Positions 1 to 5,340 of a stretch of DNA of 35,744 nucleotides are shown one piece after another. Below the pieces are notes generated by a model. That model worked only from the letters and a program-made list of their open reading frames with translations, had not been told where the DNA came from and ran no database searches. The stretch lies in NCBI GenBank assembly GCA_016649835.1, contig JAENWX010000003.1, forward strand, positions 1 through 35,744. The letters are read 5' to 3'. The DNA comes from Minisyncoccota bacterium. Its GTDB lineage: Bacteria > Patescibacteriota > Minisyncoccia > Phycocordibacterales > UBA9973. The position numbers were made by a program, and so were the translations under genes. The number at the start of each line of letters is the position of its first letter. Position 1 is the stretch's first letter.

Positions 1-1
1 A

Positions 2-142
2 ACAAAATCAACAAGAAATATGTCTGGTTTAAAAATTGTTTACACGGAGGAATATCCTTCCTTAAAAGAAGCTCGTGCTCGTGAAGTATATTTCAAGACA
101 GCGGCTGGTAGAAAGTTTCTGAAGAAAAATTTGCGGTCGTAG
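2..142 (+). CDS. GIY-YIG nuclease family protein, C-terminal end (partial)
   Basis: The window opens inside a plus-strand reading frame giving ...TRNMSGLKIVYTEEYP then SLKEARARE and ending GRKFLKKNLRS. This is the typical tail of the small single-domain GIY-YIG (UPF0213/YhbQ-like) proteins: a short beta strand ending in Y-T-E, then a helix with A-x-x-R-E, then a basic end. The catalytic GIY and YIG strands lie upstream of the window, so activity cannot be judged. Family members are small predicted endonucleases of uncertain cellular role. The TAG stop (140-142) lies inside the acceptor stem and position-8 region of the tRNA-Asp gene, so the two genes overlap by about 10 bases. Family call from the tail alone is fairly good. 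Confidence 0.7.
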   Translation, partial: TKSTRNMSGLKIVYTEEYPSLKEARAREVYFKTAAGRKFLKKNLRS

Positions 143-206
143 CTCAACTGGTTAGAGCACTCGCCTGTCACGTGAGAGGTTGCCGGTTCAAGTCCGGTCG
201 ACCGCG
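133..206 (+). tRNA. tRNA-Asp (anticodon GTC)
   Basis: A full cloverleaf can be drawn. The acceptor GCGGTCG pairs with CGACCGC, the D-stem is GCTC/GAGC, the anticodon stem CTCGC/GTGAG carries loop CTGTCAC (anticodon GTC), and the T-stem is CCGG/CCGG with loop TTCAAGT. The discriminator is G, as expected for Asp. The 3' CCA is not encoded (GCAAA follows), so it must be added by a nucleotidyltransferase. The 5' end overlaps the stop of the preceding GIY-YIG gene, so the tRNA may be processed from a shared transcript. Confidence 0.97.
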
Positions 207-256
207 CAAATAATAAAAGCCTCCTTTTAAGGGGGCTTTTATTATTTGCGCGGTCG
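199..256 (+). terminator. Extended inverted repeat or terminator that includes the tRNA-Asp acceptor end
   Basis: Bases 199-224 and 231-256 are reverse complements over 26 bp with a single G.T pair, around a TTTTAA loop. The inner part (AAAAGCCTCC / GGGGGCTTTT) is an ordinary intrinsic terminator followed by T-rich sequence. The outer part extends through the tRNA 3' acceptor strand, so the sequence after the terminator is an exact antisense copy of CGACCGC plus the trailer. A plain terminator does not need this extension. Confidence 0.85.
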
Positions 257-463
257 ATAAAATGTGAAACATTTTAAGGACTTGAACGCCGGAGCAATAT
301 TTTGACAGTAGTTAAAATGCGAGGCGGTGCCCAGACAAATTTTTGTGTCGACAAAAATTTAGTCGCGGGAAAGATTCCGGTCGACATTCATATTTAGTCG
401 AGGTCAAGAAGCGCGAATGAGTACATTCGCCTACTTGGCACTCGCGCTCCGGTCGATACTCCC
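257..463 (+). repeat. tRNA-Asp 3' flank: antisense T-arm copy plus hairpin modules
   Basis: No coding potential is seen here. Right after the antisense acceptor copy comes a small hairpin (TAAAATG / CATTTTA, 258-276), then GGACTTGAAC (278-287), the exact antisense of the tRNA T-arm GTTCAAGTCC. Next is the module GGTGCCCAGAC (326-336), a 10-bp stem with loop GTCG, and AGTCGCGGG (361-369). The same module with a different stem follows the tRNA-Ser gene near 26474. The region ends with a hairpin closed by GCGCGA (411-416) and TCGCGC (442-447). Function unknown. Confidence 0.75.
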
Positions 464-498
464 ATAAAAAATACCCCTGTATAAAAATACAGGGGTAT
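464..498 (-). terminator. Intrinsic terminator downstream of the 544-1032 gene
   Basis: Perfect 12-bp stem ATACCCCTGTAT / ATACAGGGGTAT (471-482 / 487-498). Read on the minus strand it is followed by a T-run (464-470), so it terminates the minus-strand gene ending at 544. Confidence 0.85.
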
Positions 499-543
499 AG
501 AGATTAAAACCTCAATTTTTTTCTGCGAAATACAAAAAATAAT

Positions 544-1032
544 TTAAGCAGCTAAAGTTTTTGAAACCAAAGGATCAATTGGTAGAACAGCAGACGGGCT
601 ATTAGCGTTCCAATCACACCCAAGCCAAAAGTGGTCCCAGCGCCACTTACCACCGTACCAGTACAAGCACAGAATATAACGGCTACCGCTAGAGTTCCGA
701 AGAACAGTTCCGTCAAAAAAAATGTATGTCGTATTTCTATTTGTTTGCTCTTTCCATTTGGAAGGTATTAGAGTTTGGTTTTCCCAAAGTGTTTTAAAAA
801 CACCAACATCCAAGCGGATACGATTTGTTTTTGCTTTTAGACGTTTGAGTTTGTCTTCACCCTTAATGCTTTTTTCTCCCTTTTCCAAGGTTGAGTCAAG
901 CATCACGCAATTTAAATCGATTTCGGTGAGAGCAACTGCTCTTTCATCTTGTTCTAGAATAGACCATCCTTTACCAATATAGGTTGTTGGATCAAACGGA
1001 TCTGACCGGTCAATACTTACTTTACTACCCAT
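544..1032 (-). CDS. Conserved hypothetical protein, unrecognised family (162 aa)
   Basis: The protein begins MGSKVSIDRSDPFDP and has no signal peptide or membrane span, so it is probably a soluble cytoplasmic protein. The middle is basic and helical (GEDKLKRLKAKTNRIRLD). The C-terminal half is rich in aromatic residues (FFDGTVLR, YILCLYWYGGKWRWDHFWLG), suggesting a compact beta-rich domain. It resembles a hypothetical family I associate with Patescibacteria, but I cannot name a function. The start is followed by good coding sequence and has no clear Shine-Dalgarno site. A perfect 14-bp palindrome lies 27 bp upstream and recurs before the next gene (1223-1891), suggesting shared regulation. 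It ends in its own terminator. Confidence 0.8.
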   Translation of the reverse strand: MGSKVSIDRSDPFDPTTYIGKGWSILEQDERAVALTEIDLNCVMLDSTLEKGEKSIKGEDKLKRLKAKTNRIRLDVGVFKTLWENQTLIPSKWKEQTNRNTTYIFFDGTVLRNSSGSRYILCLYWYGGKWRWDHFWLGCDWNANSPSAVLPIDPLVSKTLAA

Positions 1033-1059
1033 GATTTTATCTTTTTATTTGTTTGTTGA

Positions 1060-1073
1060 GAACAATATTGTTC
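1060..1073. promoter_or_regulatory. Operator-like palindrome GAACAATATTGTTC, copy 1
   Basis: Perfect 14-bp palindrome in the leader of the 544-1032 gene. The identical sequence, flanked by a similar TTTATTTGTT stretch, occurs upstream of the 1223-1891 gene at nearly the same distance from the start codon (27 versus 22 bp). Shared sequence and spacing point to a repressor site or a common leader element; the binding protein is unknown. Confidence 0.65.
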
Positions 1074-1189
1074 TTTGTGTTTATTAAAGCACTATATTGC
1101 TTATTATGTCAATATGCCTATTTTTTCCTTTAAATTGAAATAAATCTATTGTCGCGTTTTCAGCAGAGTCCAATATGGTGTGCAAAAAT

Positions 1190-1217
1190 AAAAAGAGTAA
1201 CATTAGTTACTCTTTTT
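1190..1217 (-). terminator. Intrinsic terminator of the 1223-1891 gene
   Basis: Stem AAAAAGAGTAA / TTACTCTTTTT with a 6-nt loop, immediately downstream of the minus-strand stop at 1223 and ending in a T-run on the minus strand. Confidence 0.8.
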
Positions 1218-1222
1218 AAAAA

Positions 1223-1891
1223 TTAAATGTGCTTTTTTATAAAAGCGAACCAAACAAAATTGTAATTCAAACTGCTTAAGTAATACAAATTTGCTTTGCG
1301 TTTAGTATTATTCCAACTCAGATTGCAAGCACTAGCTGTATTATATAACAAGCATCCGGTTGTCTCAACAACATACATTGAACTTGCTCCAAGCTCCATG
1401 TTAAGTTTTGGAAATTGTTCACCAATTGCAAATGGAACATGTGGAGTAGTTTTGAGTAATCCATTTTGTTTTCCCCAATCGCAAGCTTCAGGATAACTTC
1501 CCTTACCATTAATCCACTTAAACAAAACAATAACTTCATCAGTAATTTTGTTCTCTCTAGACTGATATAGATCTGCCACTTTTAGAGCCTTATGATCTAA
1601 ATCTGTTTGCGGTCCACCTGCCATTGCTGCCTCTTTGTATGACCTTGTGTAATCTACCTTAAGTTCAATTAAATGGACACGGGCTCCGATTTTATTTGCT
1701 TCAATTTGAAGCTCGTTAAACCAATTATATCCATTCTTAATCTCATCACAAAATCTTTTAACATCTTCAGGATTATTAAGAAACCTTACAAAAGCCTCTC
1801 TGGAAACTCCATTTTCTCTAGCTTTTCGAGCTAACTGCACGCCATTTCTATTTGTAACGTGCTTTTCTGAATTTACTTCATTCTGTTGCAT
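1223..1891 (-). CDS. Hypothetical protein, unrecognised (222 aa)
   Basis: Soluble protein with no signal peptide or membrane segment. The N-terminal third is charged and helical (ARKARENGVSREAFVRFL). A central segment (GARVHLIELKVDYTRSYKEAA) alternates hydrophobic residues as in beta strands, and the C-terminal part is Asn/Tyr/Trp rich. I do not recognise a catalytic motif. The gene is monocistronic, with its own extended -10 promoter (1936-1944), a GAACAATATTGTTC palindrome in the leader and its own terminator. The start ATG at 1891 follows the palindrome by 22 bp. It sits between two other unknown genes and shares the palindrome only with the one downstream (544-1032). Confidence 0.75.
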   Translation of the reverse strand: MQQNEVNSEKHVTNRNGVQLARKARENGVSREAFVRFLNNPEDVKRFCDEIKNGYNWFNELQIEANKIGARVHLIELKVDYTRSYKEAAMAGGPQTDLDHKALKVADLYQSRENKITDEVIVLFKWINGKGSYPEACDWGKQNGLLKTTPHVPFAIGEQFPKLNMELGASSMYVVETTGCLLYNTASACNLSWNNTKRKANLYYLSSLNYNFVWFAFIKKHI

Positions 1892-1913
1892 AACGTCTAT
1901 TTTATTTGTTGTG

Positions 1914-1927
1914 GAACAATATTGTTC
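1914..1927. promoter_or_regulatory. Operator-like palindrome GAACAATATTGTTC, copy 2
   Basis: Identical to the palindrome at 1060-1073. Here it sits 8 bp downstream of the predicted -10 box (TATAAT, 1936-1941 on the minus strand), at the likely transcription start, where a bound repressor would block transcription. It could instead form a hairpin at the 5' end of the mRNA. Confidence 0.7.
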
Positions 1928-1935
1928 TTATTTAT

Positions 1936-1944
1936 ATTATAACA
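1936..1944 (-). promoter_or_regulatory. Extended -10 promoter TGTTATAAT
   Basis: Minus-strand TG-T-TATAAT upstream of the 1223-1891 gene. It matches the TGnTATAAT pattern that recurs before many genes in this window and has no clear -35 box. Confidence 0.65.
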
Positions 1945-1993
1945 TAAAATAAACACTTGCGTCAATGCATATATTTTACTCAATTTTTAATTT

Positions 1994-2021
1994 AAAAAGA
2001 GTAGCCATAGCTACTCTTTTT
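1994..2021 (-). terminator. Intrinsic terminator overlapping the stop of the 2020-2631 gene
   Basis: Stem AAAAAGAGTAGC / GCTACTCTTTTT with loop CATA. The 5' edge on the minus strand overlaps the TAA stop at 2020-2022. Confidence 0.8.
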
Positions 2022-2631
2022 AAATTACTCTCAATTCCTCAAAAAAGTTTTGATACATTTTTATCACTCGCCTACCTTCAACCTGGCTTAAAGAAAAGTC
2101 AGAACCGGTATGCGCTATTTGATTTCGAACCAAGTGTGCACTCCATGCATCTTGGATGCTTCTGTATCCACTCTCTTTAGCTCCATCTAAAAGCTCGCTT
2201 ACAGTTCCACCAGACAAACCATTTTCTTTTAAAATTTCTTCCATTAGAGAATCAGCCTCAATAATAGCAACTCTCCAGTCTGATTCATTTGGGCTTTCTA
2301 TTAAGGTCTGAATATAATGCCATCGTGGGTTTGAATTTCTATTTCTTTCTTTTTCTCTTAGATGAGCTTTGTGTATTTCGTGCTCGATTTCTTCCTTGTC
2401 GTAAATCTGGATTTCTATTAGTCTCACAATAGAAAAAATAATGATTGCTATTATTATAATAGACAAAATAGCCGATATTATACCAGCAATATTCCATGTG
2501 TTTGGATTCGATAAAAATTCAACTATCGATTGTGTATATTCAATTATTTTACTAAATACGTATTCAACATTTAAATAATTGGGATTAAACAAAGGCTTAT
2601 CTAATGCTGATTGTATTACGGTTTGCTCCAT
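2020..2631 (-). CDS. Membrane-anchored protein with HEPN-like C-terminal domain (203 aa)
   Basis: An N-terminal extension (about 1-45) precedes one strongly hydrophobic helix (about 48-72, IAGIISAILSIIIIAIIIFS). A charged linker (EIEHEIHKAHLREKERNR) and a helical cytosolic domain follow. The C-terminal domain reads DWRVAIIEADSLMEEIL ... LVRNQIAHTGSDF. RNQIAH matches the R-x4-H signature of HEPN domains, which are often ribonucleases in toxin, defence and RNA-processing systems. The HEPN assignment is inferred from the motif and its helical setting. No obvious antitoxin partner is adjacent. The start ATG abuts a 120-bp inverted-repeat element (2632-2757), and the stop lies in a terminator, so the gene is a single unit. 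Confidence 0.72.
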   Translation of the reverse strand: MEQTVIQSALDKPLFNPNYLNVEYVFSKIIEYTQSIVEFLSNPNTWNIAGIISAILSIIIIAIIIFSIVRLIEIQIYDKEEIEHEIHKAHLREKERNRNSNPRWHYIQTLIESPNESDWRVAIIEADSLMEEILKENGLSGGTVSELLDGAKESGYRSIQDAWSAHLVRNQIAHTGSDFSLSQVEGRRVIKMYQNFFEELRVI

Positions 2632-2757
2632 CTCGTTAGAAGTAGAGAATCTTTAAATTCTCATACATTAAATTAATTAATAATCAAAATACTATTACAA
2701 TTCTTTAAAATAAATCCCGTAAGCTATATGACATATATGACTTCTAACGGGATGCAT
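2632..2757. repeat. Intergenic inverted-repeat element abutting a start codon (type 1)
   Basis: On the minus strand the interval starts ATCCCGTTAGAAGTCA next to the gatA stop and ends ACTTCTAACGAG directly before the ATG of the 2020-2631 gene. The ends are inverted repeats (CGTTAGAAGT / ACTTCTAACG). An inner hairpin TCCCGT ... ACGGGA is also present. The same architecture occurs at 7504-7630, 8850-8980 and 9559-9689. Confidence 0.75.
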
Positions 2758-2765
2758 ACTTTATA

Positions 2766-4184
2766 TTATATATGTTTTTCAAAATCTTTCCCAATTGTAA
2801 AAAGGATATCCTCTCTCAAGAAAGGTGCCATTATATGAAAACCAAATGGTAGTCCTTCACTGTTTTTTCCTGATGGAATAGATATAGCTGGAATTCCGGC
2901 AATGTTAGCTGGAACTGAAAACAAATCAGCCAGGTACATACTAAGTGGATCTTTTGATTTTTCTCCAAATTTAAAAGGCATCATTGGTGAAGTTGGAGTA
3001 ACAATAGCATCAACTTCTAAAAATATTTTTGTTAGCTCATCTTTAATGGCATCGCGAACTTTTATGGCTGTATTGTAATAAGCATCATAATATCCATGAG
3101 AAAGAATATATGTTCCTAGTAATATTCTTCTGCGAACTTCTTTACCAAAACCTTTTCCTCTACTTTTTGTATAAACATCATAAAGATTTGCACCATCCTC
3201 GTGTAATCCATATCGAATACCATCATAACGTGCCAAGTTACTAGAAACTTCAGCGGGAGATATTATGTAATAAACAGCAAGAGAATATTTAATTAAAGGT
3301 AATGAAACATCTACTATTTCGTAACCTGCTTCTTCTAACTTTTTACAGCTTTCGTTAAAATTTTTAATTATTTCAGGATCAGTCCCCTCTGTACTTAAAA
3401 ATTCTCTAGGAATACCTATTTTCTTTTTAAGTGGCTGTGACTCTAATCTGTTTTCTTTTTTTATTGAAGTACTATCTTTTTCATCATAATCATTAATAGC
3501 GTTAAAAAGAATTTCAGCATCTCTTACTGTTTTACCAAAAGGACCTACCTGGTCGAGAGAGCTTCCCATGGAAATGATTCCAAAGCGAGAAACAGCTCCA
3601 TATGTTGGCTTGAGTCCTACTAGGCCACAATAAGATGCAGGCTGGCGTATTGAGCCTCCTGTGTCACTTCCTAGGGATACCAGGGCTCCATTCATAGCAA
3701 CTGCAGCTACTGAACCTCCCGAAGAACCACCTGGTACACGTGTTATATCTAGCGGGTTTTTTGTATTACCAAAGGCACTTGTCTCGGTGGAAGAACCCAT
3801 AGCAAATTCATCCATGTTTGTTCTTCCTAAAAATACTGCACCTTGTTTTTTGAGTTGTTTTACAATACCAGAATCATAAGTTGCTTTATAATTTTCAAGT
3901 ATCAAAGATGAAGCTGAAGCGATATGCCCTTCAAAAAGCATGTTGTCTTTTAGTGCCATAGGGATGCCTGTCATTAAAGTATCAGTGCCATTTTTAAACA
4001 TTTCTTCGGCAATTTTTGCTTGCTCTAATACATCATTATAAATTTCTCTATATGCATTTATCTCTTCATTTTTTTCTTTGATAACTTCCAAATAAGAATT
4101 TACTAATTGGGTTACTGTAAATTCACCGCTCTTAAGAGACGCATGGGCTTTTTCAATTGTTAAATTTTTTAAATCTATCTGCAT
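2766..4184 (-). CDS. gatA: Aspartyl/glutamyl-tRNA amidotransferase subunit A
   Basis: GatA hydrolyses glutamine and passes the ammonia to GatB, which converts Glu-tRNA(Gln) (and often Asp-tRNA(Asn)) to the amidated form in the cytoplasm. The 472 residues carry the amidase-signature Ser-cisSer-Lys triad: Lys in MALKDNM (about residue 78), cis-Ser in PGGSSGGSVAAVA (about 152) and the nucleophile Ser in GSDTGGSIRQPAS (about 177). The length is slightly below the usual 480-490. gatC lies directly upstream on the same strand with a gap of about 34 bp, as expected for an operon. gatB is not in the window. There are no signs of damage. Confidence 0.97.
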   Translation of the reverse strand: MQIDLKNLTIEKAHASLKSGEFTVTQLVNSYLEVIKEKNEEINAYREIYNDVLEQAKIAEEMFKNGTDTLMTGIPMALKDNMLFEGHIASASSLILENYKATYDSGIVKQLKKQGAVFLGRTNMDEFAMGSSTETSAFGNTKNPLDITRVPGGSSGGSVAAVAMNGALVSLGSDTGGSIRQPASYCGLVGLKPTYGAVSRFGIISMGSSLDQVGPFGKTVRDAEILFNAINDYDEKDSTSIKKENRLESQPLKKKIGIPREFLSTEGTDPEIIKNFNESCKKLEEAGYEIVDVSLPLIKYSLAVYYIISPAEVSSNLARYDGIRYGLHEDGANLYDVYTKSRGKGFGKEVRRRILLGTYILSHGYYDAYYNTAIKVRDAIKDELTKIFLEVDAIVTPTSPMMPFKFGEKSKDPLSMYLADLFSVPANIAGIPAISIPSGKNSEGLPFGFHIMAPFLREDILFTIGKDFEKHI

Positions 4185-4218
4185 TTTAGTTACTAGTATT
4201 TAACGGCTAGTTGCTAAC

Positions 4219-4518
4219 TTATAATATTTGTTTAACTTTTAGGAATCCATCTTGAGTGTCTGGCATTTCTGCAATAATCTTTTCTGTATATTCTCCCCGA
4301 CTATTTGCAACAACATCTTCACGCATTACATTGTGCAAAAAATAGTTTTCTGGTTTTTTATTTTCTAGGGAAATTTTCTCGCTCAATTTTAATGCCTCTT
4401 GCACCTGACCAACATATGCCAAAATAGGATCAAAATCTTTTGCGATTTTTGTCATTTCTTCATCGCTCATATCAATACGAGCTAAATCAGCTAATTTTTT
4501 AACATCTTCTAGTTGCAT
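4219..4518 (-). CDS. gatC: Aspartyl/glutamyl-tRNA amidotransferase subunit C
   Basis: GatC is a small helical protein that wraps around GatA and GatB and stabilises the amidotransferase. The protein MQLEDVKKLADLARI ... FDPILAYVGQVQEAL ... MREDVV ... FLKVKQIL has the usual N-terminal helix pair and the conserved R-x-D-x-V motif before the C-terminal extension, and its 99 residues are normal length. The ORF track starts 13 codons earlier, but MFYIIIKICYSKH is not conserved in the family. The ATG at 4518 lies 6 nt after a TATTCT box, consistent with leaderless transcripts elsewhere in the window, so I chose it. Followed by gatA. Confidence 0.93.
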   Translation of the reverse strand: MQLEDVKKLADLARIDMSDEEMTKIAKDFDPILAYVGQVQEALKLSEKISLENKKPENYFLHNVMREDVVANSRGEYTEKIIAEMPDTQDGFLKVKQIL

Positions 4519-4562
4519 ATGTTTAGAATAACATATTTTGATAATTATATAAAACAAAAAAC

Positions 4563-4620
4563 GTTATTTACTTTTTACATATTTCTTACGCTATCGCGCA
4601 CAAATGTGTAAAAAGTAAAT
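4563..4620. terminator. Imperfect palindrome or terminator 3' of the Cas2-like gene
   Basis: Arms TTTACTTTTTACAT and ATGTGTAAAAAGTAAA enclose ATTTCTTACGCTATCGCGCACAA. The inner sequence resembles the perfect palindrome on the other side of the same gene (5125-5158): both contain ACATATTTC followed by TACGCTAT and a diverged right half. It probably acts as terminator for the minus-strand gene and may be a degenerate copy of the same element. Confidence 0.65.
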
Positions 4621-4622
4621 TA

Positions 4623-5105
4623 TTATCTACCATCATATCCTTTCTCTAGTTTAAAAGTTTTTAGATTATCCTTTAATCCAATTTTTTTGACATAGTCCAT
4701 AAATTCTTTAGGTAAAGGTGACGGGCCAACCCAAACACTTCTTTGAATCATAATGTATCCAAATTTATGTAAATGTCTACGAAACCAATCCCTCTCCGGC
4801 TTTTTATCTTCTGGAATATCATACATAACCAATAGGTTTTTTGGTGCATTTTGAGGATATGAAAATTCAAAAATCTTTTGTGACAATAATTTATCTTTGA
4901 GATATTTTTGACCTTTTTTGGTAAGAATAATATTTTTATCCTCTGTGCTTAAATAGCCTTCATCACAAAGTGAATAATATGCATTTTTAATAGATTTTGA
5001 ATTCTTATTTTTAAAAACTGGTAAACCAAAAATATTTACATCGATGCCTTTATAATTAGCAAATTTGGTATTAAATAAATTAAGAAGATCTTGTTTTATT
5101 GTCAT
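4623..5105 (-). CDS. PaaX-like protein with HTH and Cas2-like ferredoxin-fold domain
   Basis: Residues about 1-75 look like a winged helix (KNAYYSLCDEGYLSTED then NIILTKKGQKYL). Residues about 88-160 match the Cas2/PaaX C-terminal fold: a first strand NLLVMYDIPEDKK, then WFRRHLHKFGYIMIQRSVWVGP, then LKTFKLEKG. The Asp in the first strand (V-M-Y-D-I-P) is the position of the Cas2 metal ligand. No cas1 or CRISPR array is in the window. PaaX-type repressors share this layout, so a DNA-binding regulator or a stand-alone nuclease is more likely than a CRISPR adaptation protein. The ATG lies 6 nt after a TGATATAAT box and related palindromes flank the gene, so autoregulation is possible. Confidence 0.8.
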   Translation of the reverse strand: MTIKQDLLNLFNTKFANYKGIDVNIFGLPVFKNKNSKSIKNAYYSLCDEGYLSTEDKNIILTKKGQKYLKDKLLSQKIFEFSYPQNAPKNLLVMYDIPEDKKPERDWFRRHLHKFGYIMIQRSVWVGPSPLPKEFMDYVKKIGLKDNLKTFKLEKGYDGR

Positions 5106-5111
5106 AATTTT

Positions 5112-5120
5112 ATTATATCA
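5112..5120 (-). promoter_or_regulatory. Extended -10 promoter TGATATAAT, leaderless configuration
   Basis: Minus-strand TGATATAAT ends 6 nt before the ATG at 5105, so transcription should start at or beside the start codon. No Shine-Dalgarno site is present. Confidence 0.7.
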
Positions 5121-5124
5121 TAAT

Positions 5125-5158
5125 ACATATTTCGTACGCTATAGCGTACGAAATATGT
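5125..5158. promoter_or_regulatory. Perfect 34-bp palindrome upstream of the Cas2-like gene
   Basis: Perfect palindrome with arms ACATATTTCGTACGCTA and its complement, immediately upstream of the -10 box of the PaaX/Cas2-like gene. It could be that protein's operator. Its central TACGCTATAGCGTA is shared with the palindrome at 23378-23419 and, in degenerate form, with 4563-4620. Confidence 0.7.
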
Positions 5159-5190
5159 AAATTAAAATAAATACAATATAAATATTTTGT

Positions 5191-5226
5191 TTAAGTAGGA
5201 TTAAGTAGGATTAAGTAGGATTAAGT
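5191..5226. repeat. Tandem decamer TTAAGTAGGA, 3.6 copies
   Basis: Three exact copies of TTAAGTAGGA followed by TTAAGTG. The repeat lies in the 235-bp non-coding interval between ligA and the Cas2-like gene, which otherwise holds only the palindromes and the ligA terminator. Confidence 0.9.
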
Positions 5227-5280
5227 GTAATAAATGAAGCTTAAATCATTTATAAAAATTTATTTTGGAAACAATTAAGA

Positions 5281-5315
5281 AATACAATGATTAAAATATT
5301 TTTAATCATTGTATT
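5281..5315 (-). terminator. Hairpin terminator of ligA
   Basis: A 16-bp perfect stem (AATACAATGATTAAAA and complement) with a TAT loop, 25 bp downstream of the ligA stop. It is AT-rich, so strength is uncertain, and the palindrome could act in both directions. Confidence 0.65.
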
Positions 5316-5340
5316 TGGAAAAAATTGATAAATATAATAC

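Noticed and set aside
722-982. 86-aa plus-strand ORF
   Set aside because: Antisense shadow of the 544-1032 gene, which has its own terminator and leader palindrome.
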